Shown in pieces: positions 7,953 through 16,775 of a stretch of DNA of 64,000 nt. How positions within the stretch are numbered: the stretch's first letter is position 1; every line of letters starts with the position of its first letter. Position numbers and translations under genes: made by a program. The notes below the pieces were generated by a model. That model was not told where the DNA came from. It saw only the letters and a list, made by a program, of their open reading frames with translations, and did not search any database. The stretch covers positions 62,001 through 126,000 of the forward strand of contig NZ_JAQBOF010000037.1 of NCBI RefSeq assembly GCF_028288185.1, given 5' to 3'. The stretch is from Mucilaginibacter sp. (GTDB lineage: Bacteria; Bacteroidota; Bacteroidia; Sphingobacteriales; Sphingobacteriaceae).

Positions 7953-8126
7953 TTATACATCACCAACTTCTTTTTGAATGGATGGTGGCGGTAACTCCTG
8001 CGGCACCTCTTCTATTTCTTTTTCGGGCAAATCCGGCCCTTTTGGGTCTGCAGGTTGTTGTATCTCGGGACGCTCGGGTTGTACCGGCATTTCATCGGGT
8101 TCGTTTGGTACTGTTTGCTTTTTCAT
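7953..8126 (-). CDS. Small Pro/Glu-rich protein, 57 aa
   Basis: An ATG-initiated 57-codon frame beginning MKKQTVPNEPDEMPVQPERP and continuing with many Pro, Glu, Asp and Gln residues, probably disordered. The frame is clean, ends in TAA just before a terminator hairpin, and its codon use fits a real gene. Small proteins of this composition occur in related Sphingobacteriaceae, but I know of no function. It sits between the SRPBCC pair and the PmoC-like gene, on the same strand as both. Confidence 0.6.
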   Translation of the reverse strand: MKKQTVPNEPDEMPVQPERPEIQQPADPKGPDLPEKEIEEVPQELPPPSIQKEVGDV

Positions 8127-8186
8127 GGTATTAGTAAAATACCTATAAGGCTAAAATTGTTTCAGCAAAATCGCGTAAGCAACCTA

Positions 8187-8660
8187 TTAATCCTTATTTT
8201 CCCATTCTAAGGTACCTTCCTTTTTTCTATAAGGCGTGCCGTTGCCGGTAGTTAAGAAAACATGTATGCTACCCATAAAATAATCCCAAGCCGGTTCACA
8301 TACGTCATAACATTCAACGCTTTTATTCAAACCTTCATGCAGCATGGTTAATGTAGCGCCGTATTCATCGCTTGTAATTGTCCATATTATCTTAGTGCCT
8401 ACCCATTCATCTTTTTTCGCCAGCGTCTCCATATCAATATAGGCCTTTAGGCATAGCCATACAACTTTCTCATTCGGCACTGCTTCAAATATTTCGAAGG
8501 TCTTTTTTGTTCCGCCAAAGGCGATGTTAAATTGGTCGCCTTTTTGATTTGCCGCTCCCGATAGATCATCGCTCCACCAATCCTGGATGTGTTCGGTAAT
8601 CGCCGCGTATACTTCGCTAGCCGGGTTGTTTACCGTAAAGCTGTTTTTATAATTGTTCAT
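8187..8660 (-). CDS. SRPBCC/AHSA1-type protein (second of a tandem pair)
   Basis: A 157-residue helix-grip (START-like) protein. The N-terminus NSFTVNNPASEVYAAITEHIQDWWSDD is the typical AHSA1/SRPBCC opening, followed by KVVWLCLKAYIDMET and the C-terminal long helix CEPAWDYFMGSIHVFLTTG. Such proteins bind hydrophobic ligands or act as polyketide cyclase-like or stress proteins; the ligand is unknown. It is a paralogue of the next upstream gene (8678-9169), which shares the NPR/WWS.., YECYDIC..AW and LxTGxGxP segments. The 17-base gap implies a shared transcript. Confidence 0.8.
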   Translation of the reverse strand: MNNYKNSFTVNNPASEVYAAITEHIQDWWSDDLSGAANQKGDQFNIAFGGTKKTFEIFEAVPNEKVVWLCLKAYIDMETLAKKDEWVGTKIIWTITSDEYGATLTMLHEGLNKSVECYDVCEPAWDYFMGSIHVFLTTGNGTPYRKKEGTLEWENKD

Positions 8661-8677
8661 ATCGTAAATTTAATATA

Positions 8678-9169
8678 TTACTTCCCCTCAGATCCTAGCC
8701 TCTTTTCATCTTCAGTTTGTGGTTTCTCCTTGCCGTTAGGCATTCCTTTACCGGTGGCAATTAAATTGCGCAAACTGTTTTGTATGTAAGTAGTCCAGGC
8801 ATCATGGCATATATCATAACATTCGTAAGCAGGCACCAACCCGTGGTGAGTAAATTTCATCTGCGTTTTATTGCCTTCCTTAGAAATTTCAAAGCTGATG
8901 GTGTTACCTATCCATTCGGTTTTATCAGTAGTAAACTTAAAATAGTTTTCTAACACCTGCCAAACCACTTTTTGGTCGGGCACTAATTCTATAACTTTTA
9001 TTTTGCAGATGTGAACGTCCTGGAAATGATAGTTAAATGCCTCGTTCAATTTATCTGTAGGACCTTCAATTTCTTCGGACCACCATCCGCGAGGATTGTT
9101 AATGGCATCGAATACTTGTTTCGTAGTTTGGTCTACCAATAAGGTAGTAGTAAAATCTGGTGTGCTCAT
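8678..9169 (-). CDS. SRPBCC/AHSA1-type protein (first of a tandem pair)
   Basis: A 163-residue SRPBCC-domain protein. Visible family features are TKQVFDAINNPRGWWSEEIEG at the N-terminus, KVVWQVLENYFKF in the sheet, WIGNTISFEISKEGNKTQMKFTHHGL, and the C-terminal helix CHDAWTTYIQNSLRNLIATG. The tail after GKGMPNGKEKPQ is charged and probably flexible. It is divergent from a GlxA-type regulator starting at 9313, a common arrangement for a regulator and its target, so that protein may control this pair. No ligand can be assigned. Confidence 0.8.
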   Translation of the reverse strand: MSTPDFTTTLLVDQTTKQVFDAINNPRGWWSEEIEGPTDKLNEAFNYHFQDVHICKIKVIELVPDQKVVWQVLENYFKFTTDKTEWIGNTISFEISKEGNKTQMKFTHHGLVPAYECYDICHDAWTTYIQNSLRNLIATGKGMPNGKEKPQTEDEKRLGSEGK

Positions 9170-9267
9170 TGTAGTATGATCTTAGTTATTAATTATTTAA
9201 TTATGTTTAAGTAAAATTAGGGGCTTAATTTGATATTGTTCGGGTGTAAAATAGACATTATAACGGG

Positions 9268-9298
9268 TTGATTTGGACAACATTATCAATTACCTTTA
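9268..9298 (+). promoter_or_regulatory. Probable promoter of the GlxA-type regulator
   Basis: TTG at 9268-9270, a 20-base spacer, then TACCTTTA at 9291-9298, close to TAnnTTTG. The regulator's ATG follows 14 bases later. Confidence 0.5.
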
Positions 9299-9312
9299 TC
9301 AAAAAAATCATC

Positions 9313-10284
9313 ATGAAGCAAGTAACCATAGTTGTACCAAAAGGCAAGGTCACTTTAAGCAGCGTAACCGGATCGTTCGAGATACTGCGGTCAGCCAACG
9401 CGCATTGGCAAAAGCTTGGCAACAAAACGATGATGGAAATATGCATAGCCGGTTTTATGCCCGAATTGAAATTAGACGCAGGATTCTTCTCAATCCACCC
9501 GGTAAATATCAACGATATACAAAAAGCCGACTTAATCCTTATCCCCGCCACTGTTTATGATGAAAATTTGTTTAAAGAGAATGAAGAGTTGCTTAACTGG
9601 ATAAAAGAGCAATATAAAAAGGGCGCCGAAATAGCTACCATGTGCTCGGGTGCGTTTTTACTGGCCTCTACCGGTTTGCTTGACGGTAAAACCTGTTCTA
9701 CCCATTGGGTCCATGCAGCTAATTTTAAGCGGTTGTTTCCAAAAGTTGATCTGCTGCCGGATAAACTGCTCACTTCAGAAAAAGGAATATATACTAATGG
9801 CGGCGCTTACTCTTTTTTAAACCTGGTGCTTTTTTTAGTTGAAAAATATTTTGACCGGCAGACGGCCATTTACTGTTCAAAAATTTTCCAGATAGATATG
9901 GATAGAACGTCCCAATCGCCTTTTTTTATTTTCCAAAAGCAAAAGAATCATGGTGATGAATTGATAGACAAGGCACAAACTTATATCGAAGAAAACCTGA
10001 GTGGGAAGATATCCTTTGAGGAACTGGCATCCAAACTGGCTATCAGCAGGCGCAACTTTGATCGCCGGTTTATTAAAGCTACCGGTAACACCCCGGTTGA
10101 GTATTTGCAGCGTGTAAAAGTTGAAGTCGCCAAAAGCACTTTAGAAAAAGGCCGGAAAAGCATTTTTGAGGTAATGAACGAGGTAGGCTATGCAGACGAC
10201 AAAGCGTTTAGAGAGGTCTTTAAAAAAATAACCGGCTTATCGCCGCTGGATTATAAGGCCAGATATAATAAGGAAGCTGTTTAG
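9313..10284 (+). CDS. GlxA-family transcriptional regulator (DJ-1/PfpI + AraC HTH)
   Basis: 323 residues from the ATG at 9313. An upstream in-frame Met exists, but MKQVTIVVPKGKV is the natural domain start and lies behind a promoter-like element. Residues 1-180 form a class-I glutamine-amidotransferase-like (DJ-1/PfpI) domain with the nucleophile-elbow segment ATMCSGAFLLAS (Cys111). Residues 215-320 form an AraC/XylS DNA-binding domain with two helix-turn-helix units (FEELASKLAISRRNFDRRF and EVGYADDKAFREVFKKITG). The amidotransferase-like domain probably senses a ligand and need not be catalytic. It is divergent from the SRPBCC pair, its likely target. Confidence 0.9.
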   Translation: MKQVTIVVPKGKVTLSSVTGSFEILRSANAHWQKLGNKTMMEICIAGFMPELKLDAGFFSIHPVNINDIQKADLILIPATVYDENLFKENEELLNWIKEQYKKGAEIATMCSGAFLLASTGLLDGKTCSTHWVHAANFKRLFPKVDLLPDKLLTSEKGIYTNGGAYSFLNLVLFLVEKYFDRQTAIYCSKIFQIDMDRTSQSPFFIFQKQKNHGDELIDKAQTYIEENLSGKISFEELASKLAISRRNFDRRFIKATGNTPVEYLQRVKVEVAKSTLEKGRKSIFEVMNEVGYADDKAFREVFKKITGLSPLDYKARYNKEAV

Positions 10285-10335
10285 ACTCCTTAAAAAAAAT
10301 CACAAACAATTTAAGCCTTTGTTTATTATGTAATT

Positions 10336-10698
10336 ATGATAACAGTGATCGGCATATTTGAAAACCTTGAACTAGCGGATGAGGCCAGCTCTTATCTTAT
10401 AGCTAACAACTTTGAAAGCGAAAATATAGATATCCATACACATGCTGACGAGCCCGAAACAGATCGCATAGGTAACTTTTTCAGTCATTTTTTTGAAAAC
10501 GAAAAAGAAGCCACACACTATGCATCATTAGGAAGAAACGGCTCCATTGTAACCATACACGCCGCCTCAACCCGCGAGGCGCAGGAAGCCGTTGATGTTT
10601 TTAACCAGTATGGCGCGATAGAAGTTGATGCTTCAGCAACCGATACCCGTAGTTTGGTTATAGACCAGATTGTAGCCCAAGACATGCGTTTAAAATAG
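10336..10698 (+). CDS. General stress protein 17M-like small protein
   Basis: A 120-residue cytosolic protein. Its N-terminal half MITVIGIFENLELADEASSYL resembles the general-stress-protein 17M/YflT-like fold, in which a short beta strand precedes a helix that pairs residues and flanking turns. The middle is acidic (FFENEKEATHY). The second half has a matching beta-alpha unit (GSIVTIHAASTREAQEAVDVFNQYGAIEVD). The function is unknown. It follows the GlxA regulator on the same strand after 51 bases, but no co-regulation is evident. Confidence 0.6.
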   Translation: MITVIGIFENLELADEASSYLIANNFESENIDIHTHADEPETDRIGNFFSHFFENEKEATHYASLGRNGSIVTIHAASTREAQEAVDVFNQYGAIEVDASATDTRSLVIDQIVAQDMRLK

Positions 10699-10770
10699 CC
10701 AACCCCAGACTTTTGTTTAGCTATTTTTTGTAAGTTAGTACCGCGATGAGTATATAATATTCAGTAATAC

Positions 10771-12030
10771 ATGAACACTAATCCGGGCAAATTATCTTTA
10801 AAAATCAAAACCTTGTTTTGTGGTTTCAATCTGTTTTATCTTTTAGGGGTAACGCCCGCAATAGCCCAAAAAATGATCATCGAAAACCTGGATGGGCCGG
10901 TTACTGCAAACGAGATCAATGCGTTTAAGGCTCATATCAAAACAGCCCCTGCACCACCCGGAAACGGAAATGTATGGGTTTTTGGCAATGGCGGCAAAAG
11001 TATTGAGGCCTGCGGATTAATGTATGAGGTATCGCACGACAGAGAGATCATGGATCGAATGATCTATTATTGCGATGAAATGCTATCGCGCCGTAACGAT
11101 ATCTGGCCCGCTGATAAAGGCGGACAAAAAGCAGTTTGGACAGGCAAAGTCGAGCCTGTTTGGCCATCATCAAACCCTGACGTAAGCCCCGCGGGCGCGG
11201 GTGTTGAACAAGGCGATGAAATTGCCCATATGGCTTTTTGCGCCAAGCTGATATTACAAAACCCGGCATTATGGGATTTAAAGGTCGACATTGGCGATAC
11301 CTACCAATTTGGCGCAACATATAAACAACGCGCCCTGAAATATATTAAAGAAGGCGACTTCGTGATTGATAACTGGATATTGCCTCATTTTATCCGCGCG
11401 AGCGAAAACAACCACTACTATTTTCCTGGTGCACCCAATACTTATAAACCTAATGACCCTGCACCCTGGAACCAGGCCTGGATGGTTACTAATGCCTTAG
11501 TGCGATTAGTGGAATGCCATTTACTATTGAAGGATGGCGCTGAAAGAATAGCAAGTTATGATGCAATAGTTCAACCAAATATTGATTGGTTTAGGGCAAA
11601 TTGCAAACCTGCTACATCTGCCAAAGGGACGGCCTGCTATACCTGGGCCTATGCCTACCCAAAAGGAATAGAAGACACCAACCATGCCGCTTATGATAGC
11701 GAGGGCCTTTGGATAGCTTACGATAGCGGCAGGTATCATTTAACATTTAATGATATAGTACCTTATGCCAATACCTATTGCGATCTGGTAATGGGCACTG
11801 TAACCAACGGCAAGTTTGCCGGCAGGGTTGACGGCACAACCGGTACCGGGCACGGCGGCGGCGATAACTATGTACGCGATGAATATCTTTATCTTACCGA
11901 GTTTAGGCCGGATATGTTTATAGAGATGGCTCAAACAGAGATCAATACCAATAAAGTAGCTGTATCAATACCCATAACTGCCCGACTGCTTTGGGAAAAA
12001 GATCGCCGGTTTAAAAAGAAAAGTAAATAG
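10771..12030 (+). CDS. Secreted protein of unknown function, possible alpha/alpha-barrel glycan enzyme
   Basis: 419 residues with a signal peptide (about 1-33, ending TPAIAQ). The rest is Trp-, Tyr- and His-rich with repeated helical segments (YYCDEMLSRRND, FCAKLILQNPALWDL, NALVRLVECHLLL), typical of (alpha/alpha) toroid enzymes such as polysaccharide lyases or GH88/GH105-like proteins. I cannot assign a family. A Gly-rich stretch GRVDGTTGTGHGGGDNYVRDEY near residue 360 could line a binding site. It is followed by a DUF1080 hydrolase with a similar upstream sequence (TTTTGTArGTTAGyA), suggesting shared control and a role in periplasmic sugar metabolism. Confidence 0.6.
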   Translation: MNTNPGKLSLKIKTLFCGFNLFYLLGVTPAIAQKMIIENLDGPVTANEINAFKAHIKTAPAPPGNGNVWVFGNGGKSIEACGLMYEVSHDREIMDRMIYYCDEMLSRRNDIWPADKGGQKAVWTGKVEPVWPSSNPDVSPAGAGVEQGDEIAHMAFCAKLILQNPALWDLKVDIGDTYQFGATYKQRALKYIKEGDFVIDNWILPHFIRASENNHYYFPGAPNTYKPNDPAPWNQAWMVTNALVRLVECHLLLKDGAERIASYDAIVQPNIDWFRANCKPATSAKGTACYTWAYAYPKGIEDTNHAAYDSEGLWIAYDSGRYHLTFNDIVPYANTYCDLVMGTVTNGKFAGRVDGTTGTGHGGGDNYVRDEYLYLTEFRPDMFIEMAQTEINTNKVAVSIPITARLLWEKDRRFKKKSK

Positions 12031-12153
12031 CCTACTATTAAGATCAATGGAAGTGCATTTATAGTTTTCGGGACAAGGCAGATCACGTGTTTTTTATTAA
12101 GATATTTTGTAGGTTAGCAGTAGGATAACCATCCGGCTAAAACCTTTATAAAT

Positions 12154-13002
12154 ATGAAATACGCTAACTTGTTTTTTACATTGCTTCTTTGTGTTGTGGC
12201 TTTGGGTTTTACCACCATCCAACAAAAATCTGTATGGAAACCATTATTTAATGGCAAGGACCTAACTGGCTGGGATAGCTACATTGGCCCTGACCAGGAT
12301 GATAAAGGCAATCATATCAATAACGTCCCAATCGGCCTTAACAATGACCCCCGGCATGTGTTTACTATTGTTAAATTGGATGGTGAAAATGTGATCCGAG
12401 TATCCGGCGAGAACTGGGGCGCTATATCTACCAAAAAAGAATATGAAAACTACCATCTGCAATTACAATATAAATGGGGCTCACTTGTATGGGGGCAGAA
12501 AAAAGGCAAGAATAAAGATAGCGGGTTACTGTATCACTCCGTAGGTAAATACGGTGCAGATTATGGTGCCTGGATGCGGTCGCACGAGTTCCAGATAGAG
12601 CAAACCAATAGCGGCGAGTATTGGGGCGTGGCCGGTGGCCTGGCCGATATCCCCGCTAATAAAAAGCCTGATAACAATTATGAGTATAGCCCTACCGGTA
12701 CCTTATATACCTTTGCCGAAGAAACCCAACAAAGCCGTCATTGCCAAAAAAGAGGTGGCGACGCAGAAAACCCAACCGGCCAATGGAACACGCTCGATCT
12801 GTATTGCCATGGCGACACTGCTATCCACCTAATAAACGGGAAAGTGATGATGGTGCTATATCATTTAAAACAAAGCGATAAGGGACAAAACATACTACCG
12901 CTAGTTAAAGGAAAAATACAGTTGCAATCAGAGGGGGCTGAAATATTTTACCGAAATATAAAAATTCAGGATGTTCATCAATTACCAATAGAGTTAATGT
13001 AG
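12154..13002 (+). CDS. DUF1080 (3-keto-disaccharide hydrolase-like) secreted protein
   Basis: 282 residues with an N-terminal signal peptide (about 1-20). The domain opens with the family signature WKPLFNGKDLTGWDSY near residues 28-43, followed by beta-strand-rich sequence (YENYHLQLQYKWGS, DSGLLYHSVGKYG, SHEFQIEQTNSGEYWG) and a C-terminal IQLQSEGAEIFYRNIKI typical of the concanavalin-like fold. Several DUF1080 proteins cleave 3-keto-glycosides made by Gfo/Idh/MocA-type oxidoreductases; one of those (15144-16499) is nearby, so a shared pathway is plausible. Confidence 0.88.
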   Translation: MKYANLFFTLLLCVVALGFTTIQQKSVWKPLFNGKDLTGWDSYIGPDQDDKGNHINNVPIGLNNDPRHVFTIVKLDGENVIRVSGENWGAISTKKEYENYHLQLQYKWGSLVWGQKKGKNKDSGLLYHSVGKYGADYGAWMRSHEFQIEQTNSGEYWGVAGGLADIPANKKPDNNYEYSPTGTLYTFAEETQQSRHCQKRGGDAENPTGQWNTLDLYCHGDTAIHLINGKVMMVLYHLKQSDKGQNILPLVKGKIQLQSEGAEIFYRNIKIQDVHQLPIELM

Positions 13003-13132
13003 GCCATTTCGCCTAACCAATCTAGCATTTAAAGCTCGAATATTGTTAAATAATGTTAACAATAACTCCTTTTTAGCGTAAATTACTTTATATCAACAAA
13101 TCCATGCATTTCTTTGGGTATCTTTGCAAAAC

Positions 13133-13990
13133 ATGAGGCAACTGAAAATCACCCAATCTATCACTAACCGCGAGTCACAATCGCTTGACAAATATTTAAC
13201 AGAGATCGCTAAAGTTGGTCTGATCACGGCACAGGAAGAGGTTGTTTTAGCACAAAAAATCCGCGAGGGCGACCAAGCGGCATTAGAGCGCTTAACAAAA
13301 GCAAATCTCCGTTTTGTGGTTTCGGTAGCCAAACAGTACCAAAATCAAGGCCTTACACTTGGCGATTTAATTAACGAAGGCAACTGCGGTTTAATAAAAG
13401 CGGCGGGCCGATTTGATGAAACCAAAGGCTTTAAATTTATATCTTACGCGGTTTGGTGGATACGCCAATCTATTTTAACAGCAGTTGCAGAACAATCCCG
13501 CGTAGTGCGTTTGCCACTTAACCAGGTTGGGGCATTGAATAAGATCCGTCATGCATCTTCCAAATTGGAGCAATTACTGGAGCGCCCGGCCACAACAGAA
13601 GAGTTGGCCGAGGATTTAGAAACCACACCCGAAAAAATATCTGATTCGTTAGCTAATTCCGGCCGTCATTTATCAATGGATGCTCCTTTCATAGCCGGCG
13701 AAGACAACACGCTTTTGGATGTATTGCAAAATGATGCAGAGGCCACGGATCACGATCTGATGACAGATTCGTTGGCAAGCGAAATCAAACGCTCATTGGG
13801 TATACTTGCAGAAAGAGAAAGAGAAGTACTTACCCTGTTTTTCGGACTAAATAGCCGTTCGGCACATTCGCTGGAAGAAATCGGTGAAAAATACGACTTG
13901 ACGAGAGAACGTGTAAGACAAATAAAAGATAAAGCGTTGGCGCGTTTGCGTCATAACTCTAAATCTATGCTATTGCAAAGTTATTTGTAA
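13133..13990 (+). CDS. RpoD-like RNA polymerase sigma factor (divergent paralogue?)
   Basis: 285 residues from the ATG at 13133, with the Bacteroidota start [15 protein letters not shown]. Regions in order: 1.2 ([14 protein letters not shown]), 2 ([35 protein letters not shown]), 3 ([19 protein letters not shown]) and 4 ([27 protein letters not shown]). Length matches the Bacteroidota primary sigma factor, but usual invariant positions differ: [14 protein letters not shown] where I expect NEGNLGLIKAAQRF. This could be a second, specialised copy. A TATCTTTG -7 element sits at 13119-13126, so the transcript may be nearly leaderless, though no good -33 TTG is present. The genome's main rpoD is not in this window. 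Confidence 0.85.
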   Translation: MRQLKITQSITNRESQSLDKYLTEIAKVGLITAQEEVVLAQKIREGDQAALERLTKANLRFVVSVAKQYQNQGLTLGDLINEGNCGLIKAAGRFDETKGFKFISYAVWWIRQSILTAVAEQSRVVRLPLNQVGALNKIRHASSKLEQLLERPATTEELAEDLETTPEKISDSLANSGRHLSMDAPFIAGEDNTLLDVLQNDAEATDHDLMTDSLASEIKRSLGILAEREREVLTLFFGLNSRSAHSLEEIGEKYDLTRERVRQIKDKALARLRHNSKSMLLQSYL

Positions 13991-14010
13991 TACTCTTTTA
14001 AAAACTCACA

Positions 14011-15051
14011 TCACTTTTTAGCAAAATCAGCTGCCGATTTATTAAGCTGTTTTGCTGTAAGTGTATTGCCTCCATTATTAATAACTATCCGGTATATAAA
14101 AGTAACCGATTCTCCCTTTTTTAAGGTAAGGTTTTTGGCTGATTTACCATTGGTAAAAATCTTTTCTCCCAATGGGTTAGCCGCAAAAAGGCCATAGCCC
14201 CTGGCATGCCAAAAGGTAGGGTAGTTTGGATTTCGGGGATGATCAATAATTGCGATACTTACCGAGTCGGCACCCATTTTACCATACACTTTGCACCAAA
14301 CACCACGGGTACTCCAGGCATCATCGCCGGTTTTACCCTGGCTGGTTAAGTAGTTGCCATTGGCCAGGTTATCTGTACCACCTTTTACTACAGTTACAAT
14401 CCCTTTATCATCTGTAAATTTTTGGTCTACTTTACTTGGCATCTGCAACTCATGTGCCAAGCGAAGGCCCAGCATGCCGTCCTTAGCATCGTTAAATTTG
14501 GCTTCAACATTGGCTTTTAAAGTGGTGATCCTGTCAATAATACGTTGGTTAGCGTTGCCGCTAAATTCAAACCGTGTAGTTTCTTCCAATATCACATCTT
14601 TAGCCTGGTTTGTCCAGTTGGCGTGGTAGGCTATTACGCCTGTGTTGCCGCTTTGGGCCTCTAATATCTTATCGGTACGTATCCAGCCGTACTGGCTTTT
14701 TTTGGCCGCCGGTATAGCATAACTGTTGTTCCAGAAATCAAGTCCGTTTAAATTTTCATAATTGAACCAAAGACCAATATGATGCGGATGATCCGTTGGG
14801 TCCCCTGTTCGTTTATCTAACGGAAAACTACGCGTAACCACCGTTCCGCCGGCATCATGCAACGGATACAGCACCGGTTTTTCCAATGAATCAGGATATA
14901 AAAAACTGGTGAACAACTTGCCGCCAATTATCACATCTATCTTTTTATCCTTTGTAGATCTAACCACCGCTACTGGTTGCTGTTGTGCAATGGCTACGGT
15001 TGATACCGCCGTCATCATTAGGGCTAATGTTACTTGTTTGATCTGGTTCAT
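14011..15051 (-). CDS. DUF6807 family secreted protein (legacy name 'PmoA' is misleading)
   Basis: 346 residues, signal peptide about 1-22 (ending AIAQ). Family features include YPLHDAGGTVVTRSFPL and DHPHHIGLWFNYENLNGLDFWNN near residues 88-110, with a His/Asp cluster, and a beta-rich C-terminal half (KGESVTFIYRIVIN). This family (DUF6807) was once labelled methane oxygenase PmoA, but it is a soluble secreted protein unrelated to the membrane enzyme. In Bacteroidota it commonly neighbours Gfo/Idh/MocA oxidoreductases, as here (15144-16499), suggesting a role in glycoside or keto-sugar metabolism. The reaction is unknown. Confidence 0.82.
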   Translation of the reverse strand: MNQIKQVTLALMMTAVSTVAIAQQQPVAVVRSTKDKKIDVIIGGKLFTSFLYPDSLEKPVLYPLHDAGGTVVTRSFPLDKRTGDPTDHPHHIGLWFNYENLNGLDFWNNSYAIPAAKKSQYGWIRTDKILEAQSGNTGVIAYHANWTNQAKDVILEETTRFEFSGNANQRIIDRITTLKANVEAKFNDAKDGMLGLRLAHELQMPSKVDQKFTDDKGIVTVVKGGTDNLANGNYLTSQGKTGDDAWSTRGVWCKVYGKMGADSVSIAIIDHPRNPNYPTFWHARGYGLFAANPLGEKIFTNGKSAKNLTLKKGESVTFIYRIVINNGGNTLTAKQLNKSAADFAKK

Positions 15052-15083
15052 CTTTTAATAATATATCGAACATCAAATAACAA

Positions 15084-15124
15084 ATGCCGAATATCGCGGA
15101 ACTTCAGCGTTCGATATTCGGCAT
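15084..15124. repeat. Inverted repeat (ATGCCGAATATCG type) in intergenic DNA
   Basis: A 13-bp perfect inverted repeat, ATGCCGAATATCG / CGATATTCGGCAT, with a 15-base loop, lies between the DUF6807 and Gfo/Idh/MocA genes. A related element with TTCGATAT ends lies at 36014-36062. Confidence 0.8.
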
Positions 15125-15143
15125 CCACTATCAATATTTCAGG

Positions 15144-16499
15144 TTAATATTTAAACACTTTACCACCAGCCATTACCTCCTGCGTAGCCTCGTCAAAGGT
15201 AGCTTTTTGGCCTGTATGTGCTGCCGCATTAGTCATTATAAGAGCTATAGCGTGGCTGTATCCAGCTTCAACCGGCGCATTAGGCTGTTTACGGCTGCGC
15301 ACACACTCCATCCAGTTACGCACATGGTTTGATGTTAATACGTCGCCACCTGTATTTGCTGATGTTACAACTTTCTCCGTATTTTTTAATTCTATGGTTG
15401 GCAATAGATTGGCTTTCATGCCCATGGCTTTCGCCATCTTTTCTGTAAGGCCACCAGTTGGGGTTACCTTATTGGTCATCAGGTTTAATTCACCACCATT
15501 TGAGTAATATATTTCAGAAGGATCATCATCGCCATTATGCATCCGCGAGGCAAATGTCACCTGGAAACCTAATGATGGGTCGTTTGCAGGCCCATAATCA
15601 AAAGCAGCCGTTATGGTATCCCAGTTACGGCGGCCATCTTTCCACATATAAATACCGCCGTTAGCTGTTACGCTACGCGGATGTTTCAACCCGCTGAACC
15701 AATGCACCGTATCAATCTGGTGGCTCATCCATTGCCCCGGTAATCCTGATGAATAAGGCCAAAACAAGCGGAACTCTAAATATTTACGCGGATCGAAGGC
15801 TTCATAAGGCCGGTTCATCAGCCAGCGTTTCCAGTCGGTATCTTGTTCTTTTAATACAGTTAATAACTCGGGCCTTCTCCAGCGTCCCGGTTGGTTTACA
15901 TTCCACTTTAATTCAACCATGGTTATTGGCCCAAACTGCCCCGATTTTATAAAATCGTCGGCTGCATGGTAGTTAGCACCACTACGGCGTTGTGAGCCTA
16001 TTTGTACAATTTTGCCTGTTTCTTTTACTGCTTTTAATGCAAAACGGGCATCTTCCATGGTTTCGGCAAAAGGTTTTTCGCAGTAAACATCGCACCCGGC
16101 GCGCACGGCTTCGGCGCAATGCCTCGCGTGTTGAAAATCGGCAGTGCTCATAAACACCGCGTCTACCGCTTTTGCGTTATACATTTCCTCGTTATTTCGA
16201 TACGCTTTTACGTCATTATTCATTTTCTGTTTCCAGGCGGCGGCACCTTCCTCGCGGCGTTTGTTCCAGATATCAGATACGGCAACTACTTCAAAGTTTA
16301 GTTCTTTATAATGGTTCATGAAGGAGGGCATGTGCGAGCTTTTATGCCTGTCAGAAAACCCGACTACACCAACCCGCACACGGTCATTAGCGCCAATAAT
16401 ACGGTTATAACTTTTAGCGCTGAAACCGGTTTTAGCCAACATTACACCCGCGCCCGCTATTGATGCCTGCCTGATAAAAGTACGACGTGATTTTTCCAT
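15144..16499 (-). CDS. Gfo/Idh/MocA-family oxidoreductase with Tat signal
   Basis: 451 residues. The N-terminus MEKSRRTFIRQASIAGAGVM has a twin-arginine signal (SRRTFI), so the folded enzyme is exported with its cofactor. The Rossmann fold follows (RVRVGVVGFSDRHKSS; VDAVFMSTADFQHARHCAEAVRAG; DVYCEKPFAETMEDA with the conserved EKP), then a C-terminal sheet domain (FRLFWPYSSGLPGQWMSHQIDTVHWF). Periplasmic members oxidise sugar hydroxyls with tightly bound NAD(P). It is the first gene of a pair with the DUF6807 gene and is near a DUF1080 hydrolase, fitting a 3-keto-glycoside route. The substrate is unknown. Confidence 0.9.
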   Translation of the reverse strand: MEKSRRTFIRQASIAGAGVMLAKTGFSAKSYNRIIGANDRVRVGVVGFSDRHKSSHMPSFMNHYKELNFEVVAVSDIWNKRREEGAAAWKQKMNNDVKAYRNNEEMYNAKAVDAVFMSTADFQHARHCAEAVRAGCDVYCEKPFAETMEDARFALKAVKETGKIVQIGSQRRSGANYHAADDFIKSGQFGPITMVELKWNVNQPGRWRRPELLTVLKEQDTDWKRWLMNRPYEAFDPRKYLEFRLFWPYSSGLPGQWMSHQIDTVHWFSGLKHPRSVTANGGIYMWKDGRRNWDTITAAFDYGPANDPSLGFQVTFASRMHNGDDDPSEIYYSNGGELNLMTNKVTPTGGLTEKMAKAMGMKANLLPTIELKNTEKVVTSANTGGDVLTSNHVRNWMECVRSRKQPNAPVEAGYSHAIALIMTNAAAHTGQKATFDEATQEVMAGGKVFKY

Positions 16500-16775
16500 A
16501 ATTTTTTAATATTTTATTGGTTGCAACAATCTTAGTATGTACGGCTGAGGTTTAAATGCAGCCCAATTGGTTGTTGCTTATAGTTTATAACAAGGGCAAG
16601 TTAATCAAAAGAAAAAAAATCAGGTATTGGAATAAAAATTTATTTATGCAAACGTTACCATTTGCCAAACAAAATTGGTTTATAACACCCCAGCCAATGG
16701 TTACAAAGCAAACCGGTATTAGTGCCTGCAATAATTATTTAAAGAATTGGTACATTGCATTATAAACTATATCCC

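Noticed and set aside
14011-15051. Naming the DUF6807 protein a methane oxygenase PmoA
   Set aside because: This legacy family name is misleading: the protein is a soluble secreted one with a signal peptide and no transmembrane helices. It is not related to the PmoC/PmoB-like pair at 4979-7814.
16556-16765. 69-codon ORF in the gap before the START-domain gene
   Set aside because: Lys/Asn/Trp-rich with no family pattern, in AT-rich intergenic DNA and with no good start context.
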